DNA from: Paenibacillus sp. CAA11
GTDB taxonomy: Bacteria; Bacillota; Bacilli; Paenibacillales; Paenibacillaceae
Length of the DNA stretch: 64,000 nt
Assembly: GCF_003060825.1 (NCBI RefSeq)
Contig: NZ_CP028922.1
Coordinates: 1,288,501 to 1,352,500 of the forward strand
Direction of reading: 5' to 3'
The notes under the pieces were generated by a model. That model had not been told where the DNA came from. It worked only from the letters and a program-made list of their open reading frames with translations, and made no database searches. The position numbers were made by a program, and so were the translations under genes. The stretch's first letter is position 1. Each line of letters starts with the position of its first letter. This document shows, piece after piece, positions 62,867 through 64,000 of this stretch.

Positions 62867-62960
62867 CTATATAGATTGAACTAAAGTTTTACATTGAATT
62901 TTCTGTTATCACGGCCTAATACTGTCCTATAACATTCATTTCTTTAGTTCATTCTATATA
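62867..62960 (-). repeat. MITE-like dispersed repeat, copy 4 (inverted)
   Basis: 94 bp. Its reverse complement closely matches copy 1, including TATTAGGCCGTGATAACAG. Ends CTATATAGATTGAACTAAAG and CTTTAGTTCATTCTATATA form the inverted repeat. It lies between queF and the dehydrogenase. Confidence 0.8.
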
Positions 62961-63003
62961 CCTAATCTTATTTTACACAGAAATAACTAGAGAGAAAAAT
63001 GGA

Positions 63004-63501
63004 TTACCGATTATCGACCTTTTCAGGATATAGGTCATGCTGGAACAGACGCTGCTCGGCCATGGCTTCATATTTGGTGCCCGGCTTTCCATAGTTGCAG
63101 TACGGATCAATAGATATGCCGCCGCGCGGGGTGAATTTGCCCCATACTTCAATGTACCTGGGCTGCATGAGCCCGATCAGGTCATTCATGATGATGTTGA
63201 CACAATCCTCGTGGAAATCGCCGTGATTACGGAAGCTGAACAGATACAGCTTCAGCGATTTGCTCTCAACCATCTTGATGTCGGGAATATAGCTAATATA
63301 AATGGTAGCAAAGTCCGGCTGGCCGGTGATCGGGCACAGGCTGGTGAATTCCGGACAGTTGAATTTCACAAAATAGTCGCGGTATGGATGCTTATTATCG
63401 AAGCTTTCCAATACCTCCGGGGCATAGTTGGAAGGATACTGGGTTCCTTGGTTGCCGAGCAGGGTTAAATCCTGCATTTCATTAGTTTGTCTGCCGCTCA
63501 T
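63004..63501 (-). CDS. queF: NADPH-dependent 7-cyano-7-deazaguanine reductase
   Basis: Reduces the nitrile preQ0 to preQ1 in queuosine biosynthesis. The 165-residue protein is the short unimodular YkvM-type; catalytic Cys56 is in [10 protein letters not shown], the substrate Glu and His are near [11 protein letters not shown], and [13 protein letters not shown] is the NADPH motif. AGGAGG precedes ATG 63501. Follows queE by 33 bp. Confidence 0.96.
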   Translation of the reverse strand: MSGRQTNEMQDLTLLGNQGTQYPSNYAPEVLESFDNKHPYRDYFVKFNCPEFTSLCPITGQPDFATIYISYIPDIKMVESKSLKLYLFSFRNHGDFHEDCVNIIMNDLIGLMQPRYIEVWGKFTPRGGISIDPYCNYGKPGTKYEAMAEQRLFQHDLYPEKVDNR

Positions 63502-63534
63502 CTTATGTCCTCCTAAACGGTTAAGTTGTTAATG

Positions 63535-64000
63535 TCATACGCCGCGCTTGTTTCCCCATACGAGGGTATGCAGCTGGGGCAGTACGCGCACCCGGTTCAG
63601 CTCCGGCGCTGCCACCACTTGTTCAATGAGTGCTTCATAGCTCGATAAGAGCTCGGAAGCATGCTGACCCTTATCCATCCGCTGTACGTCGGGATTCCCC
63701 ACCTGAAGATAAAGAGGGGCACTTGGATACAGGCCATGCACCTTCTTGGCGTAATTCAAGTCCTCTTCATTGAAGATAACAATTTTCAGGCTATAGGCAT
63801 ATGGGGCGGGTCTTGCTGACAGTTTATCGATAATCTCGCTCAGCTTCTCCCAGTTCGTCTCCATTCCGGAGCTGGGCGGCTTGGGCGAGAGGGTCACTTC
63901 ATGAACATCTGTCAGCCAATCCTGCCAGCGCGAACCTTGGGTTTCTACCGCAGCAGCGATTCCTTTCTCCTTCAGCAGCTGAACCAGCTCACCAAGCTGC
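63535..64000 (-). CDS. queE: 7-carboxy-7-deazaguanine synthase, C-terminal part
   Basis: The 3' end of queE, running off the right edge. The readable ~155 residues contain VETQGSRWQDWL, the TLSPKPPSSGME signature and PLYLQVGNPD near the end, as in QueE. QueE is a radical SAM enzyme; the Cys cluster lies outside the window. queE and queF are presumably the distal genes of a queCDEF operon. Confidence 0.9.
   Translation of the reverse strand, partial: QLGELVQLLKEKGIAAAVETQGSRWQDWLTDVHEVTLSPKPPSSGMETNWEKLSEIIDKLSARPAPYAYSLKIVIFNEEDLNYAKKVHGLYPSAPLYLQVGNPDVQRMDKGQHASELLSSYEALIEQVVAAPELNRVRVLPQLHTLVWGNKRGV

Noticed and set aside
1-64000. CRISPR arrays, prophage, insertion-sequence transposases, rRNA genes
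   Set aside because: Looked for on both strands; no regularly spaced repeats, no phage structural or integrase genes, no DDE or HUH transposase and no rRNA sequence were seen.

Overview
The window looks like a chromosomal segment of a Gram-positive, endospore-forming member of the Bacillales, most likely Paenibacillus. Pointers are the gene order ydcC-alr-ndoAI-ndoA-tex-cmpA-sprT (a conserved Bacillales sporulation/housekeeping block), strong AAGGAGG-type ribosome binding sites, frequent TTG and GTG starts, LAGC lipoboxes, moderate-GC coding DNA, and a Gram-positive style Tad/Flp pilus locus. No rRNA genes, CRISPR array, prophage or intact insertion sequence is visible.

Layout. 0-9.2 kb: dGTPase, thymidine kinase, a FrnE-like thioredoxin-fold protein, carboxylesterase, aldehyde dehydrogenase, an unexplained leader/small RNA candidate, a CPBP membrane protease and formate-THF ligase (fhs). 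9.1-13.5 kb: a 3.1-kb AT-rich island with a three-gene ABC exporter, bounded by about 475-bp direct repeats of the fhs tail plus the 3' part of a bactofilin gene; the left copy is a bactofilin pseudogene and the right copy is intact. 13.6-23.8 kb: a MarR regulator with a palindromic operator in front of bactofilin, an AraC regulator, a YdcC-like lipoprotein, alanine racemase, the EndoAI/EndoA toxin-antitoxin pair, Tex, a hydrolase, the small gene cmpA and a SprT-like protein. 23.9-26.5 kb: six tRNA genes (Asn, Ser, Glu, Lys and two identical Leu-GAG) with visible promoters, a PAS protein bracketed by two copies of a MITE-like repeat, and an XRE regulator. 26.5-29.6 kb: MntH with a MntR-like site, Ohr and small cysteine-rich proteins.

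29.6-40.3 kb is one compact operon for a Tad/Flp-type pilus: TadZ, TadA ATPase, TadB, TadC, Flp pilin, three pseudopilin-like membrane proteins, prepilin peptidase and an FHA-domain protein. Its promoter is followed by an intrinsic terminator just before the first gene. 40.3-53.2 kb holds DNA repair and central metabolism: endonuclease IV with a C-terminal extension, PurU, transketolase, PpnP, Pgi, YigZ, a TetR regulator, a PhnP-like hydrolase, a Cof phosphatase and lipoate ligase. 53.4-56.7 kb is a cobalamin riboswitch with terminator controlling a BtuFCD-type importer. 56.8-57.6 kb is a class I preQ1 riboswitch controlling a queuosine-precursor transporter; queF and the 3' end of queE at the right edge belong to the same pathway. 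The rest is peptidases, a metallo-beta-lactamase protein, an XRE/membrane-protein pair and a 2-hydroxyacid dehydrogenase.

A roughly 95-bp inverted-repeat element occurs four times (21.3, 25.0, 25.7 and 62.9 kb). The most unusual architectures are the repeat-flanked ABC island, this MITE family, the leader RNA at 6.3 kb, the cmpA start site buried in a hairpin, and the terminator in front of the pilus operon. Identities are judged by eye from sequence motifs; no database search was run.
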